From NCBI GenBank assembly GCA_963800395.1, contig CAWDBD010000027.1:1-64000 (forward strand): DNA of 64,000 nt. The letters run 5' to 3'. Both the position numbers and the translations under genes were made by a program. Positions 54,622 through 63,231 of this stretch are shown here, one piece after another. This stretch comes from DASSBG01 sp963800395. Lineage in GTDB: Bacteria; Pseudomonadota; Gammaproteobacteria; Xanthomonadales; Rhodanobacteraceae. Below the pieces are notes generated by a model. It worked only from the letters and a program-made list of their open reading frames with translations, did not search any database and was not told the DNA's origin. Within the stretch, counting starts at the first letter, position 1. Each line of letters opens with the position of its first letter.

Positions 54622-56509
54622 GTGCTGTTTTTCGTTTTGGGTTTTGCAGACGGTGGTGCCCGGTCCTGGCCTGAAAATGGATCCCGGGTTTCCTCGCTCC
54701 TCAACGCGCGGTCATCCATGCCCGCTCCCCGCGTCGCCTGCGGCGGCCCCAGGATGACGGGAGTTCCATTCGACGGCCTGGCTGGTTGCGGCTGGCCCGC
54801 GGCCGGTCCTGCGGTTGGTGCGTGTTGCGAGTGCCTGTTTCAGCATGCGCTTGTGGGGTTTGCTTGTCATGTTGCTGGCTGCGGCTTGCCTGTGTTCTTG
54901 CCGGGTGGGCTACACTTTGGCTCTGTTGCTCGGGATGGAAAGTCGGCTTGCGCATTCTGTATCACCATCGCACTCAGGGGCGCCAGGTCGAGGGCGTGCA
55001 TATCCGGGGGATCGTCAATGCCTTGCGCGGCCTGGGGCATCAGGTGCGGGTGCTGTCGTTTCCGGGTGCCGACCCGGAGCAGGAACCGAACGCGATCAGT
55101 GCCGGGCAGAATCGCAGCCGCCTGGGGGCGCTGCTGGCACGTGCGCCCGGTGTGCTGTTCGAGGTGCTGGAGCTGGGCTACAACCTGGTCACGCGTTACC
55201 GCGTGGCCAGGGCGCTGCGCCAGCAAAAGCCCGATTTCATCTACGAGCGCTATGCGCTGTTCCTGTGCGCCAGCGTGTGGCTGGCCCGGCGACGCGGCAT
55301 ACCGATCATTCTGGAGATCAATGATTCGGCGCTGGTGCCCCGGGTACGTCCGCTGACCATGAAGCGACTGGCGCGGCGGATCGAGGGCTGGTGCTGGCGC
55401 AATGCCACCGGCCTGGTGTTCATTTCCAGCTGGTTTCGCGACTGCGCCAGGGACGCCTACGGCGAGATCGCGCCCTCGGTGATTTCACCCAATGCAGCCG
55501 ACATTGACCGTTTCGACATTGGCCGCTTTGATCGCAGCGCACTGCGCCGCGAGCGCGGCATCGACGATGCGGTGGTATGCGGCTATATCGGCGGCTTTGT
55601 GCCCTGGCACGGCATTGCGGGCTTCGTGCAGCACATTGCCTCTCGCCTGGACGAGTCGCCGCAGTTGAAGCTGCTGCTGGTGGGCGATGGCGCCGATCTG
55701 CCGGCGGTACGCAGCGCCATCGAAAAGGCCGGGCTGGGTGATCGCGTGCTGCTGCCCGGACGGGTGGCGCATGCCGAGATACCCGACTGGATTGCCTGCA
55801 TGGATTATGCGGTGCTGGCCGATTCCAACGAGTACGGCTCACCGATGAAGCTGTTCGAGCTGATGGCGATGGGCGTGGCCGTGGTGGCGCCCGACTACGC
55901 GCCGATTGCCGAGGTCATCGATCACGGCCGCAACGGCTGGCTGTTCGTGCGCAAGGATATCGATGCCTGCGTGGATACGGTGCTGTGGCTTGCCAGGGAC
56001 CCCGAGGAACTGTTGCTTGCCGGCGCGGCGGCGCACACCTCGATCGCCGACCACCACCAGTGGCGCAACAATGCCGAGCAGTTGCTGTCGCTGCTGCCGG
56101 ACAATCGCGACAAGTCGGACGCCTAGATCACGCACGCGTGGTTACAGCAGGGCCGCGATCTGTTTGCGCAAGGCACGCCAGACCGGCAGCGGGATGCCGT
56201 GCTCGCCGGCGAACGGCAGCCAGGTAAGCTCGGCACCGCCAAGCAGGGCGGCATCGCGCAGGCGTTCGCCGGCAGCAAACGCCAGTTCCTCGTCGTCACG
56301 GCCATGGGCAATCAGCATGGGCAGCCCTGCCAGGCGTGACAGGCGGCCCTTCCAGTCGTCGTAGGCGATGCAGGAGCTTGAGAGCAGGGCCAGTGCATCG
56401 GGCCTGGTTTCGTGCAGCACATGGTCCATGGCCAGCATGCCGCCTTGCGAGAAGCCGGCCAGCAGCAGCGGGCGGGCGCTGCGCACTTCGAGCAGCAGGC
56501 CGTGCAGCA
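54309..56509. repeat. Segmental duplication, copy B
   Basis: Counterpart of 48390-50588. This copy continues into the intact esterase and the carrier-protein operon, so it is probably the original location and copy A the derived one. Confidence 0.88.
54948..56126 (+). CDS. GT4-family glycosyltransferase, copy B
   Basis: 392 residues, TTG start, same domains as copy A (49027-50205): GT-B fold with VVCGYIGGFVPWHGIAGF and SPMKLFELMAMG. Differences are limited to a few residues around LRRERGIDD and scattered silent bases. Here it stands beside the intact esterase, end to end (16 bases between stops), next to the amino acid:carrier protein operon. This suggests it glycosylates the product of that operon; this is inference from position. 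Confidence 0.9.
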   Translation: MRILYHHRTQGRQVEGVHIRGIVNALRGLGHQVRVLSFPGADPEQEPNAISAGQNRSRLGALLARAPGVLFEVLELGYNLVTRYRVARALRQQKPDFIYERYALFLCASVWLARRRGIPIILEINDSALVPRVRPLTMKRLARRIEGWCWRNATGLVFISSWFRDCARDAYGEIAPSVISPNAADIDRFDIGRFDRSALRRERGIDDAVVCGYIGGFVPWHGIAGFVQHIASRLDESPQLKLLLVGDGADLPAVRSAIEKAGLGDRVLLPGRVAHAEIPDWIACMDYAVLADSNEYGSPMKLFELMAMGVAVVAPDYAPIAEVIDHGRNGWLFVRKDIDACVDTVLWLARDPEELLLAGAAAHTSIADHHQWRNNAEQLLSLLPDNRDKSDA

Positions 56510-56807
56510 GGGCGCGGGCCTCGGCACGGCCGGGCGGATCAAACTGGTACAGGTCCGACGGTCGGCCCTGCGCGGCCTGGGCCCGGGCCTCGGCATCGAT
56601 GGGCCACCAGCTTCGCCCCGACGGTGCGGCAGGCAGGGGCGCATCGGGAAAGATGAAGCGTGCCGGCAGGCCCAGCGAATGCGCGAACGGCGCCAGGTCG
56701 GCCGCCCGCATGTTGCGACCGTGCAGCATCACCACGTCCGCCTGCGCTTGCGGCGGCGCGATGACGATGCAATCCAGCCCGCCCAGTTTCAATACCTGCT
56801 GCTTCAT
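56142..56807 (-). CDS. Phospholipase/carboxylesterase-type alpha/beta hydrolase
   Basis: 221 residues from MKQQVLKLGGLDCIV, overlapping the upstream hydrolase stop (ATGA). Motifs are VVMLHGRNMRAADLAPF, FIFPDAPLPAAPSGRSWW, nucleophile Ser120 in AGFSQGGMLAMDH, Asp in HGRDDEEL and His in GEHGIPLPV, so the triad is complete. It resembles the carboxylesterase 2/YpfH group, soluble enzymes that cut acyl esters or thioesters. Last gene of the 64-56 kb operon; a role in releasing an acyl or aminoacyl group is plausible. Confidence 0.88.
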   Translation of the reverse strand: MKQQVLKLGGLDCIVIAPPQAQADVVMLHGRNMRAADLAPFAHSLGLPARFIFPDAPLPAAPSGRSWWPIDAEARAQAAQGRPSDLYQFDPPGRAEARALLHGLLLEVRSARPLLLAGFSQGGMLAMDHVLHETRPDALALLSSSCIAYDDWKGRLSRLAGLPMLIAHGRDDEELAFAAGERLRDAALLGGAELTWLPFAGEHGIPLPVWRALRKQIAALL

Positions 56808-58585
56808 GCGTTCCCGTCCAGCGCGCGCTCGATGGCATCCAGCAGCCAGGGGTGCGACCAGCGCGGCGTGAACGGGTGATCCGGGCCGTCGATGGTCTGC
56901 ACGCTGGATTGGCCCCGGCGCACCAGCCGTGGCACCACGTTGCCGGCCATGGATTTCAGCATTGCTGGCGCCGGTTCGTCGGCGGCGAAGATGTAGTGCA
57001 CCGTGACGCCGCGCTGCGCCAGGCTCTGCAACTGGCAGCCCAGATCGTCCCGCAGCGGCAGGCGCAGCACGCGCGCCAGATCCAGCGTGCGCGCGCGTAG
57101 CTGGCCCCAGACACGCCATGCCAGCACCCGCACGGCGCGCCCGACGGCAACCTGGCCGCGCAGCAACCGCAGCCATGCCGCACCACTGCGCATGCGCTCG
57201 GCATGCCGCTGGCTGTCGCGGTGCAGGGCAAAGTACGGGTCCACGCCGGGCTGATAGTCGAAGGTCAGCGGATTGACCATCAGCACCGTGTCGATCGCCT
57301 GACCGGCCAGCGCACCCTTGAGCGCATGGTAGCCACCCGAGCACAGGCCACCCATGGCAATGCGCTTGATGCCCTGCGCCTTGAGCCAGTCGACAATGGC
57401 CGCCGTGTCGTCCTCGGTCAGGCGGTGATAGACCCGCTCGCTCACGCCATCGACGCGGGTGGCGCTGTCGCCAACGCCACTGAGGTCGATCCGCAGTACC
57501 TGCTCGCCGGCGGCAACCCGCCGCGCCGCCAGCTCCACGAACAAGCGGTTGGGGCCCACACGAGCGATGCCGCCAGCGTTGAGCAGCACCACAGCGCGAT
57601 CGGCAGGGTCGTTGAGCGGCTGGCTGAGGATGCCGAACAGGCCCTGGCCCAGGTGGACGGCCCGGTTGCGCATGGGCCCGTGGGGCGTGGGCATGATGAC
57701 GGTGTCGGCAAAGCTCATGCCGGTGGCAGATGGTGCCGTGTTCTTGAGCGTCGGGCACTGCCTGCTCCAGTCGACGCTGGCGCCGATGATGGCATCGGGA
57801 ACCAGGCTGTCGTGGGGCGCCTGCATCATGTCGGCGTAGCCGGGCAATGCCTGCTGCCGCACCTCGCAACCCATACGCGCCAGGCTATCGGCCCAGGCCG
57901 TGCTGACTGGCATGTCGTCGCGCTCGATCAGCAGGGCACACGGAGCCGGGCTGTGTTCACGCGCAGCCAGCTCGAGAGCCGACAGGTCCGCCCGGGTGCT
58001 GTCGTCGATGGCGAAACCGGCAAGCTCCAGCATCGGCTCCGCAGGCGGATTCGGGTCCGGCGCCAGACCCATGGCCATCTGCATCGCGCGCCCTTCGCGC
58101 AGCCACTTGCGGCCCGAGATCACGGCATTGATGGCGACCAGGCCGGCGACATCGCTGCGCTGTTCGGCGGCCCGTGCCGCCAGACTGGCGCCCAGGCGCA
58201 CACCGCACAGCAGCAGATCAACCGCACCCAGCGCACGCAGCAGATTGCATGCATCGTCGATGCTGGCAAGCCACTGCTGCAGGCGATCCGGATCCAGGTT
58301 GCTGCCGGCGCTGTCGCCACTGCCGTCCAGATCAAGGCGCAGCGCCATCAGGCCTGCCCCGGCGGCATCCTCGGCCAGGCGGCGCAGGCTTCGCTGTGCG
58401 CACAGTGCCTCGTTGCCGAACGGCGGCACGATCAGGAACCCGCGTTCGCTGGTGCCTTCGGCCGGGGCGTGCAACCAACCAAAACGGGGCCGCTCGGCGG
58501 GGCCGAACCAGCCGGCGCGGGCCGGGGGCGAATGATGCGGGTGCGGGTTCGCCACGGCGGCGGCGTCCTCGGCGCCAGTCACCAC
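56804..58585 (-). CDS. Two-domain alpha/beta hydrolase (exosortase-associated hydrolase-like)
   Basis: 593 residues, two hydrolase domains in tandem. Domain 1 (about 30-270) has FGWLHAPAEGTSERGFLIVP and LRLDLDGSGDSAG, but its elbow is GVRLG (128-132), so the usual serine is an arginine. Domain 2 (about 290-590) has VVLLNAGGIARVGPNRLFVE, RIDLSGVGDSATR and the elbow GLCSG (413-417), suggesting a cysteine nucleophile, with DHPFTPRWSHPWLL near the end. Both resemble the pair of hydrolases that accompany exosortase A loci with carrier proteins, here fused. GTG start overlaps GH2 by seven bases. Likely acts on a carrier-bound or lipid-linked intermediate. Confidence 0.8.
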   Translation of the reverse strand: MVTGAEDAAAVANPHPHHSPPARAGWFGPAERPRFGWLHAPAEGTSERGFLIVPPFGNEALCAQRSLRRLAEDAAGAGLMALRLDLDGSGDSAGSNLDPDRLQQWLASIDDACNLLRALGAVDLLLCGVRLGASLAARAAEQRSDVAGLVAINAVISGRKWLREGRAMQMAMGLAPDPNPPAEPMLELAGFAIDDSTRADLSALELAAREHSPAPCALLIERDDMPVSTAWADSLARMGCEVRQQALPGYADMMQAPHDSLVPDAIIGASVDWSRQCPTLKNTAPSATGMSFADTVIMPTPHGPMRNRAVHLGQGLFGILSQPLNDPADRAVVLLNAGGIARVGPNRLFVELAARRVAAGEQVLRIDLSGVGDSATRVDGVSERVYHRLTEDDTAAIVDWLKAQGIKRIAMGGLCSGGYHALKGALAGQAIDTVLMVNPLTFDYQPGVDPYFALHRDSQRHAERMRSGAAWLRLLRGQVAVGRAVRVLAWRVWGQLRARTLDLARVLRLPLRDDLGCQLQSLAQRGVTVHYIFAADEPAPAMLKSMAGNVVPRLVRRGQSSVQTIDGPDHPFTPRWSHPWLLDAIERALDGNA

Positions 58586-61038
58586 GTGAAGCGCGCGCCG
58601 CGCTCGCTGTTGAGGGCGTCGACATGGCCGCGCACGGGCTTGCCGGTATCCGTTTCGCGTTGCAGACGCAGGAGCCGGCTCTGCCCGGGCGCCAGGTGAA
58701 AGTAGTTGTCATCGACCATCAGTCCGGGCGCGTCAATCTGCACCGACTGGGCGAAACGTCGGCTGGCAACACGCAGGACGCGCTCGCCATCGTGCTCCTC
58801 CACCTCGGCGCTCAGGCCCACGTCGGGCTCGATGTGGACCGGCAGGCCGGCCGGAAAGTGAAAGGCCTCGGCCTCAAGATCTTCGCCCTCGCCCTCGCGC
58901 GCGGCGACGTGCACCACATCGGCCATGGCCGGGCCGAAGCGGTAGGCAAAGGACAGGTCGGCAAAGCCTTCAAGCAGATCGGTAGCCGGCACGCTCAGCT
59001 CGCCATGCGCGGGCACCTCGATGGCCATGCTTGCCTCGCCCACCACGATGTCACCGCCACGGTACAGGTGCATTTCCAGGCGCGCCACCCAGCTTTGCGG
59101 GCGATCATTGAAGGCATGGATGACAAGGCCGTTGACGCCTTCGTCGCTGATGGCCAGCGCGCGCGGTGCGAGCACGCGCTGCAATGCGTGCCAGCAGGAT
59201 TTGGGTGTGCCGTCGGCCTCGATCAGACCCCAGCCCGCGCCCGGCCACAGGTCGCGCAGAAACCAGACCAGGGCGCCGCGTGTTGGCGATTCTCGGCGGC
59301 GCCACTCGGCAAAGCAGCGCGCCATGACCTCGCCGGTCGCCACGCGGCCCAGCGCCAGGTAGCGTGCGTGATCGTGCACCCGCAGTGCGGTGGGGTCGAT
59401 GCCGTACAGTTCGCGCACGTAGTGGTCGCGCACGTCGTCGAAATCCCAGCCGGCGCCCAGATCGCGCGGGGCACGGGTTTTCCACAAGGGCTGGTGCACA
59501 CGTGCAGCGGCTCCGCCGGGAAGACCGTGCGGGGAGGGGATATTGGCAAAGGCCAGGCACTCGCTGGCGAAGCGCAAACCGCTGCGGCGCGCATCGTCCA
59601 GCGGTCGCAGGTAGGCGCCGACGCCGAAATACGAGGTCGGCCCCTGATTGGCCGCATGCGGAAAGGCACCGTCCGTGGCACTGGATGCGACATAGGCGAT
59701 GCCCGCCTCACGCACAAGCGCGGCCAGACTGTCGTGGAAAAGCGCCTGTGACCACAGCTCGCGCGGCGCGCCGGACATCGACGCCTGCTGTTCGGCTTCG
59801 CTGTTGCCACACACCAGCGCCAGGCACGGGCGCGCGCGCAGTCGCTGCAGTTGCTGGCCGACCTCGGCATGCACCTCGGCCTGGAAATCGGCGTCGTCTG
59901 GATAGTCCATGTTGGCGAACATCAGGTCCTGCCACAGCAGCACACCCTGGCGATCAAGCGCCTCGTACAGGCTGTCGTCCTCGTACACCATGGTGCCGCC
60001 GATACGCAGCATGTTCATGCCGGCCCGGCACATCTGCGCCACGGCGGCGGCGCTCTGTTCGTCGTCGGCCTGCAGGCTGACCACGTCTGTCGGCGTCCAG
60101 CACGCCCCGCGGCAGAACACGTCGATGCCGTTGACGCGCACGGCAAAATCGCCATCGCGGCGATCGATCTCGATGCGGCGGAAGCCAATCGCGGGCAGGC
60201 GCATGCGCTGGTCGCCCTGTGCGTCCCGGTATTCGATGGCCGCCTCATGCAGCGCCGGTTCGCCGTGGGTATGCGGCCACCACAGGTCCGGCTTGTCCAG
60301 CTGCAGCGTGCCGCGCGCCCGGCCGTTTTCAATAGCAAGCGCGACCGCATGTCGTGCCGTGCCGCGCTCAAGCACCAGGCTCGCCTCGCTGATGTCATCG
60401 CGACAGCGCGCATCGACTTGCACCACACCACGGCCATGGCCGTCTAGCTGCACGGACACCAGCGGATGCTCGCCAATCGCCGGCGCATCATGCAGCAACC
60501 ACACCGGCCGCCATGGCCCCAGTGGCGCACACGGTAGCGACCAGCCCGGCGTGCGGCCCAGCAGCGTGGTTCGGAACCAGCGCAGCTGCTGCTGTGCCAG
60601 CATCGGCACGCGCCAGCGCGGCCGCGGGCGGCGATGTGCCAATTCGGGCGCCAGCGCCCGGCAGCGAATCAGCAGTTCATGCGCGCCCGGCGCAAGTGTC
60701 AGCGGAACCTCGTGCCCCCGGAACATGTTCTCCGAGGCCAGCAGCAGATCGCCATCAAGCCAGACCTCGGCCAGGGTGGCCAGGCCGTCGAAGCGCAGGC
60801 CGCTGGCCTGCTCGGCAACATCGAAGCGCAAGCGCCACCAGCCATCGACCGCATCCAGGTCAAGCGGGCTGTGCCAGTCCCAGCGGCCCTGGCTGCGCAA
60901 GGCGGACGCTGCGGTGCCGGGCACCTCGGCCGGCTGCCAGCGCAGTTGCGCCACCTGCCCGGGCTCCGAGCCGGCGTCCGCCAGCACCATCTCCCAGCCC
61001 TGGTCCAGACGACGGCGATGGCGGCCCGGCGTGTCCAT
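58579..61038 (-). CDS. Glycoside hydrolase family 2 (beta-mannosidase-like)
   Basis: 819 residues. N-terminal sugar-binding domain (WWRLRFDVAEQASGLRFDGL; LATLAEVWLDGDLLLASEN), immunoglobulin-like domains (about 185-290) and a TIM barrel. Catalytic acid/base E414 in VCGNSE and probable nucleophile E493 in RFASEC match the beta-mannosidase branch of GH2. C-terminal beta domains follow. No signal peptide, so a cytoplasmic enzyme, unusual for polymer degradation; it may trim or transfer a sugar on a small product. It begins five bases after the carrier-protein stop. Confidence 0.88.
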   Translation of the reverse strand: MDTPGRHRRRLDQGWEMVLADAGSEPGQVAQLRWQPAEVPGTAASALRSQGRWDWHSPLDLDAVDGWWRLRFDVAEQASGLRFDGLATLAEVWLDGDLLLASENMFRGHEVPLTLAPGAHELLIRCRALAPELAHRRPRPRWRVPMLAQQQLRWFRTTLLGRTPGWSLPCAPLGPWRPVWLLHDAPAIGEHPLVSVQLDGHGRGVVQVDARCRDDISEASLVLERGTARHAVALAIENGRARGTLQLDKPDLWWPHTHGEPALHEAAIEYRDAQGDQRMRLPAIGFRRIEIDRRDGDFAVRVNGIDVFCRGACWTPTDVVSLQADDEQSAAAVAQMCRAGMNMLRIGGTMVYEDDSLYEALDRQGVLLWQDLMFANMDYPDDADFQAEVHAEVGQQLQRLRARPCLALVCGNSEAEQQASMSGAPRELWSQALFHDSLAALVREAGIAYVASSATDGAFPHAANQGPTSYFGVGAYLRPLDDARRSGLRFASECLAFANIPSPHGLPGGAAARVHQPLWKTRAPRDLGAGWDFDDVRDHYVRELYGIDPTALRVHDHARYLALGRVATGEVMARCFAEWRRRESPTRGALVWFLRDLWPGAGWGLIEADGTPKSCWHALQRVLAPRALAISDEGVNGLVIHAFNDRPQSWVARLEMHLYRGGDIVVGEASMAIEVPAHGELSVPATDLLEGFADLSFAYRFGPAMADVVHVAAREGEGEDLEAEAFHFPAGLPVHIEPDVGLSAEVEEHDGERVLRVASRRFAQSVQIDAPGLMVDDNYFHLAPGQSRLLRLQRETDTGKPVRGHVDALNSERGARFTW

Positions 61039-61042
61039 CAGC

Positions 61043-61285
61043 TCACGCGGTCAACTCGCCAATCGCCGCATCGATGGCGCCAATCGACTCGAACACGCTG
61101 CGGGTAAGCATCTCGTCGGGAAACTCGATATCGAACTCGCCTTCCAGTGCCAGCATCACGTTGACGCTGGCGTGCGAGGTCATGCCGGCCTGGTACAGGT
61201 CGTCCTCGACCCCAAGCTGGTCAACGTCCTTGCTCAGTCGACCGTGGTTCTTGAGGATTTCGCGGATCTGGGCGGCATGGCTCAT
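61043..61285 (-). CDS. Acyl carrier protein (dedicated aminoacyl carrier)
   Basis: 80 residues, acidic, four-helix ACP pattern: QIREILKNHGRLSKDVDQLG, LYQAGMTSHASVNVMLALE and EFDIEFPDEMLTRSVFESI. The phosphopantetheine site is Ser37 in GMTSHASV, in place of the usual DSL, a variant typical of small carrier proteins found with aminoacyl ligases and exosortase-type loci. It lies two genes after the ligase at 62315, its expected partner. The thioester-bound amino acid is unknown. Confidence 0.9.
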   Translation of the reverse strand: MSHAAQIREILKNHGRLSKDVDQLGVEDDLYQAGMTSHASVNVMLALEGEFDIEFPDEMLTRSVFESIGAIDAAIGELTA

Positions 61286-61331
61286 GGTCGGGGTTTTCGC
61301 AACGTGGGGGAATCGGATTCTGCCACAAACA

Positions 61332-62318
61332 TCAGGCGGCACACTCGGCAAGCAGGGTGCTGCGCACTGTATCCCAGGCGTCAGCCCAGGCGGCGAAGCT
61401 GGTATAGGCATCAAACTCGCGCTTGCGATTGACGGCGCGCGCCGCCTTGAGGATGAAGGTCTTGGCGCCGGTGGAAATCTCACGCCAGGCATCCACGGCC
61501 GGTGCCAGGGTCGGGTCGTCCAGCCATTCCAGATGCAGTTCGGCCAGCTCGGCGGCAGCACCCAGCTGGCGCACGTTGGCGAAGGCCCAGGCGTGGTAAT
61601 GGTCCAGGCCCTGCTCCAGCATCGCGGGCAGGTCACGCTGGAAACGCTGCGCAAAACGCCGCACCGGATTGTCTGCAGGCATGCGCGCCACATGCCGCGC
61701 CAGCAGCTTGCGTGACTCCCCCTTGAGAGTCTCGTCGTCCAGCCGCTGCACGCGGTCGATCGATATCAGTTCGGCAAACAGCGGCATGAAGGCCGGATCG
61801 TGCGGTTCGTCCAGGCGGAAGGTGCGCGCGAAGTCCTCGTCCTCGAGCTCGAAATAGCCGGCGTTGTGGAAGTAGCCCATGCGCCGGCCTGGCACATCCA
61901 GCGCGTTGATGATGATGCTCGATTTGGTATGCAGGGTGCGGTAGTCGGTACCGGAGGTATCCGGCAGCCACCAGGCATCGGCCTCGCTGGATACCAGACG
62001 CCCGGTGGCAAGGTGTTCTTCGGCGTGTGCCAGCAGGCCGCGCCAGCAGTTGAGTTCCTGCACGTCGATGCCGTACAGATCGTACAACTCGGTATGCGGC
62101 GGCTTGAAGAAGGTCCACTGGTCATCGAGAAAGTCGATTGCACTGACGCACGGCAGTATCGCCAGTGGCTCGCAGCCCAGGGCATGGATCTGCTCGATCC
62201 AGATGTCGATGTAGCAGTTCTTTTCCAGCCAGACACGATTGTCGGCATGCAGCATGTGCCGCTCGTACGACGACGCATCCAGGTCCAGCACGCGCAGGTC
62301 GCTTGCCGCCTCGCTCAT
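61332..62318 (-). CDS. DUF1839 family protein
   Basis: 328 residues from MSEAASDLRVLDLDASSYER. Conserved-looking blocks are WLEKNCYIDIWIEQIHALG, ALPCVSAIDFLDDQWTFFKP-like, YDLYGIDVQELNCW and GYFHNAGYFELEDEDF. Family members are encoded next to amino acid:[carrier protein] ligases in rhizobia and others; function is unknown. The ATG overlaps the ligase stop (ATGA). No signal peptide or metal motif that I recognise. Given the context, it may be the enzyme that takes the aminoacyl group from the carrier. Confidence 0.82.
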   Translation of the reverse strand: MSEAASDLRVLDLDASSYERHMLHADNRVWLEKNCYIDIWIEQIHALGCEPLAILPCVSAIDFLDDQWTFFKPPHTELYDLYGIDVQELNCWRGLLAHAEEHLATGRLVSSEADAWWLPDTSGTDYRTLHTKSSIIINALDVPGRRMGYFHNAGYFELEDEDFARTFRLDEPHDPAFMPLFAELISIDRVQRLDDETLKGESRKLLARHVARMPADNPVRRFAQRFQRDLPAMLEQGLDHYHAWAFANVRQLGAAAELAELHLEWLDDPTLAPAVDAWREISTGAKTFILKAARAVNRKREFDAYTSFAAWADAWDTVRSTLLAECAA

Positions 62319-63229
62319 GGCCACAACCGGTCGCGTACCTCGGCGGGCCACTTCTGCGGATCAAAGCCGTGCGCCTGGAAAAGCGCCATCACCACGCGTT
62401 CCATGCCGAAACCCAGGCAGGCCGTATTGGCCACCTCGCCGTCACCGGTACGGATGTCGAAGGCCTCGCCAAAATGCTCCTGGTGAAAATTGAAGGAACA
62501 CACGGCCGTGGGCTTGTCACTTGAAATGACCGGCACCAGCACCTCGAACTTCAGTTGCTGCTGCTTCTGGCTGGCGGCCAGCATGCGCCCGCCCTTGCCG
62601 AAGAAGGGGTCCGATGCCACCTCGCTTTGCGCCGGCAGGCCCAGCGAGCGCAGCAGCTCCAGTCCGCGTTCGAGCCACATGTCACGCCACTCGACCACCT
62701 GCTGCGGCGTGCCGCAACGCACGAATTCGCGCACGCGGAACGACTGCATGCGGGTGGGCTCGCGCGACGGTTCGTGCCGATAGACCCAGTTGAGCATGGT
62801 CACCAGACGGCCTTCCTCGGGCACCGTTCCGGTGAAGCTGGGATAGACCGGGTAGCAGGCGGCGGGGTTCAGGGTCACGTCGGTCATGCCCTGGGTCTCG
62901 CCCCATGGCAGGCCATTGTGGATCAGCTCGCTGAGCTGGCGCGCATCCACTTCCTTGCCGAAAAAGCTGAACACGGTGCCGGCAAGATTCGGAAACGAAT
63001 CCATGTAGTCGCTCTTTTCCAGCACCTTGCGATCAATCACCGGCGGAAACACGTAGTACTCGGCGCCATCGGCCGCGGACAGGCTGTTGACGAGGATATT
63101 GAAGCGTTCCAGCACGTCCTCGAACACGGCGGCGCGGCCGAAGATACCCTCGACGCCCACCGGCACGATCAGGCCGTGATCAACCAGGCCCTGGTAGAAC
63201 TTGCCGGTGTGGTAGTCGGTTGCGCTCAT
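62315..63229 (-). CDS. Amino acid:[acyl-carrier-protein] ligase (seryl-tRNA synthetase-like)
   Basis: 304 residues, a class II aaRS catalytic core without a tRNA-binding arm. It has motif 2 (FRVREFVRCG, about 164-173) and motif 3 (GFGMERVVMALF, about 273-284). C125, E168 and C271 fit the zinc ligands of atypical SerRS and the rhizobial ligases, in which zinc binds the amino group of the substrate. Such enzymes activate glycine or alanine with ATP and load it on the phosphopantetheine arm of a small carrier protein. Start MSATDYHTGKFYQGL at 63229; two bases separate it from the dehydrogenase stop. The amino acid specificity cannot be read by eye. Confidence 0.9.
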   Translation of the reverse strand: MSATDYHTGKFYQGLVDHGLIVPVGVEGIFGRAAVFEDVLERFNILVNSLSAADGAEYYVFPPVIDRKVLEKSDYMDSFPNLAGTVFSFFGKEVDARQLSELIHNGLPWGETQGMTDVTLNPAACYPVYPSFTGTVPEEGRLVTMLNWVYRHEPSREPTRMQSFRVREFVRCGTPQQVVEWRDMWLERGLELLRSLGLPAQSEVASDPFFGKGGRMLAASQKQQQLKFEVLVPVISSDKPTAVCSFNFHQEHFGEAFDIRTGDGEVANTACLGFGMERVVMALFQAHGFDPQKWPAEVRDRLWP

Positions 63230-63231
63230 CG

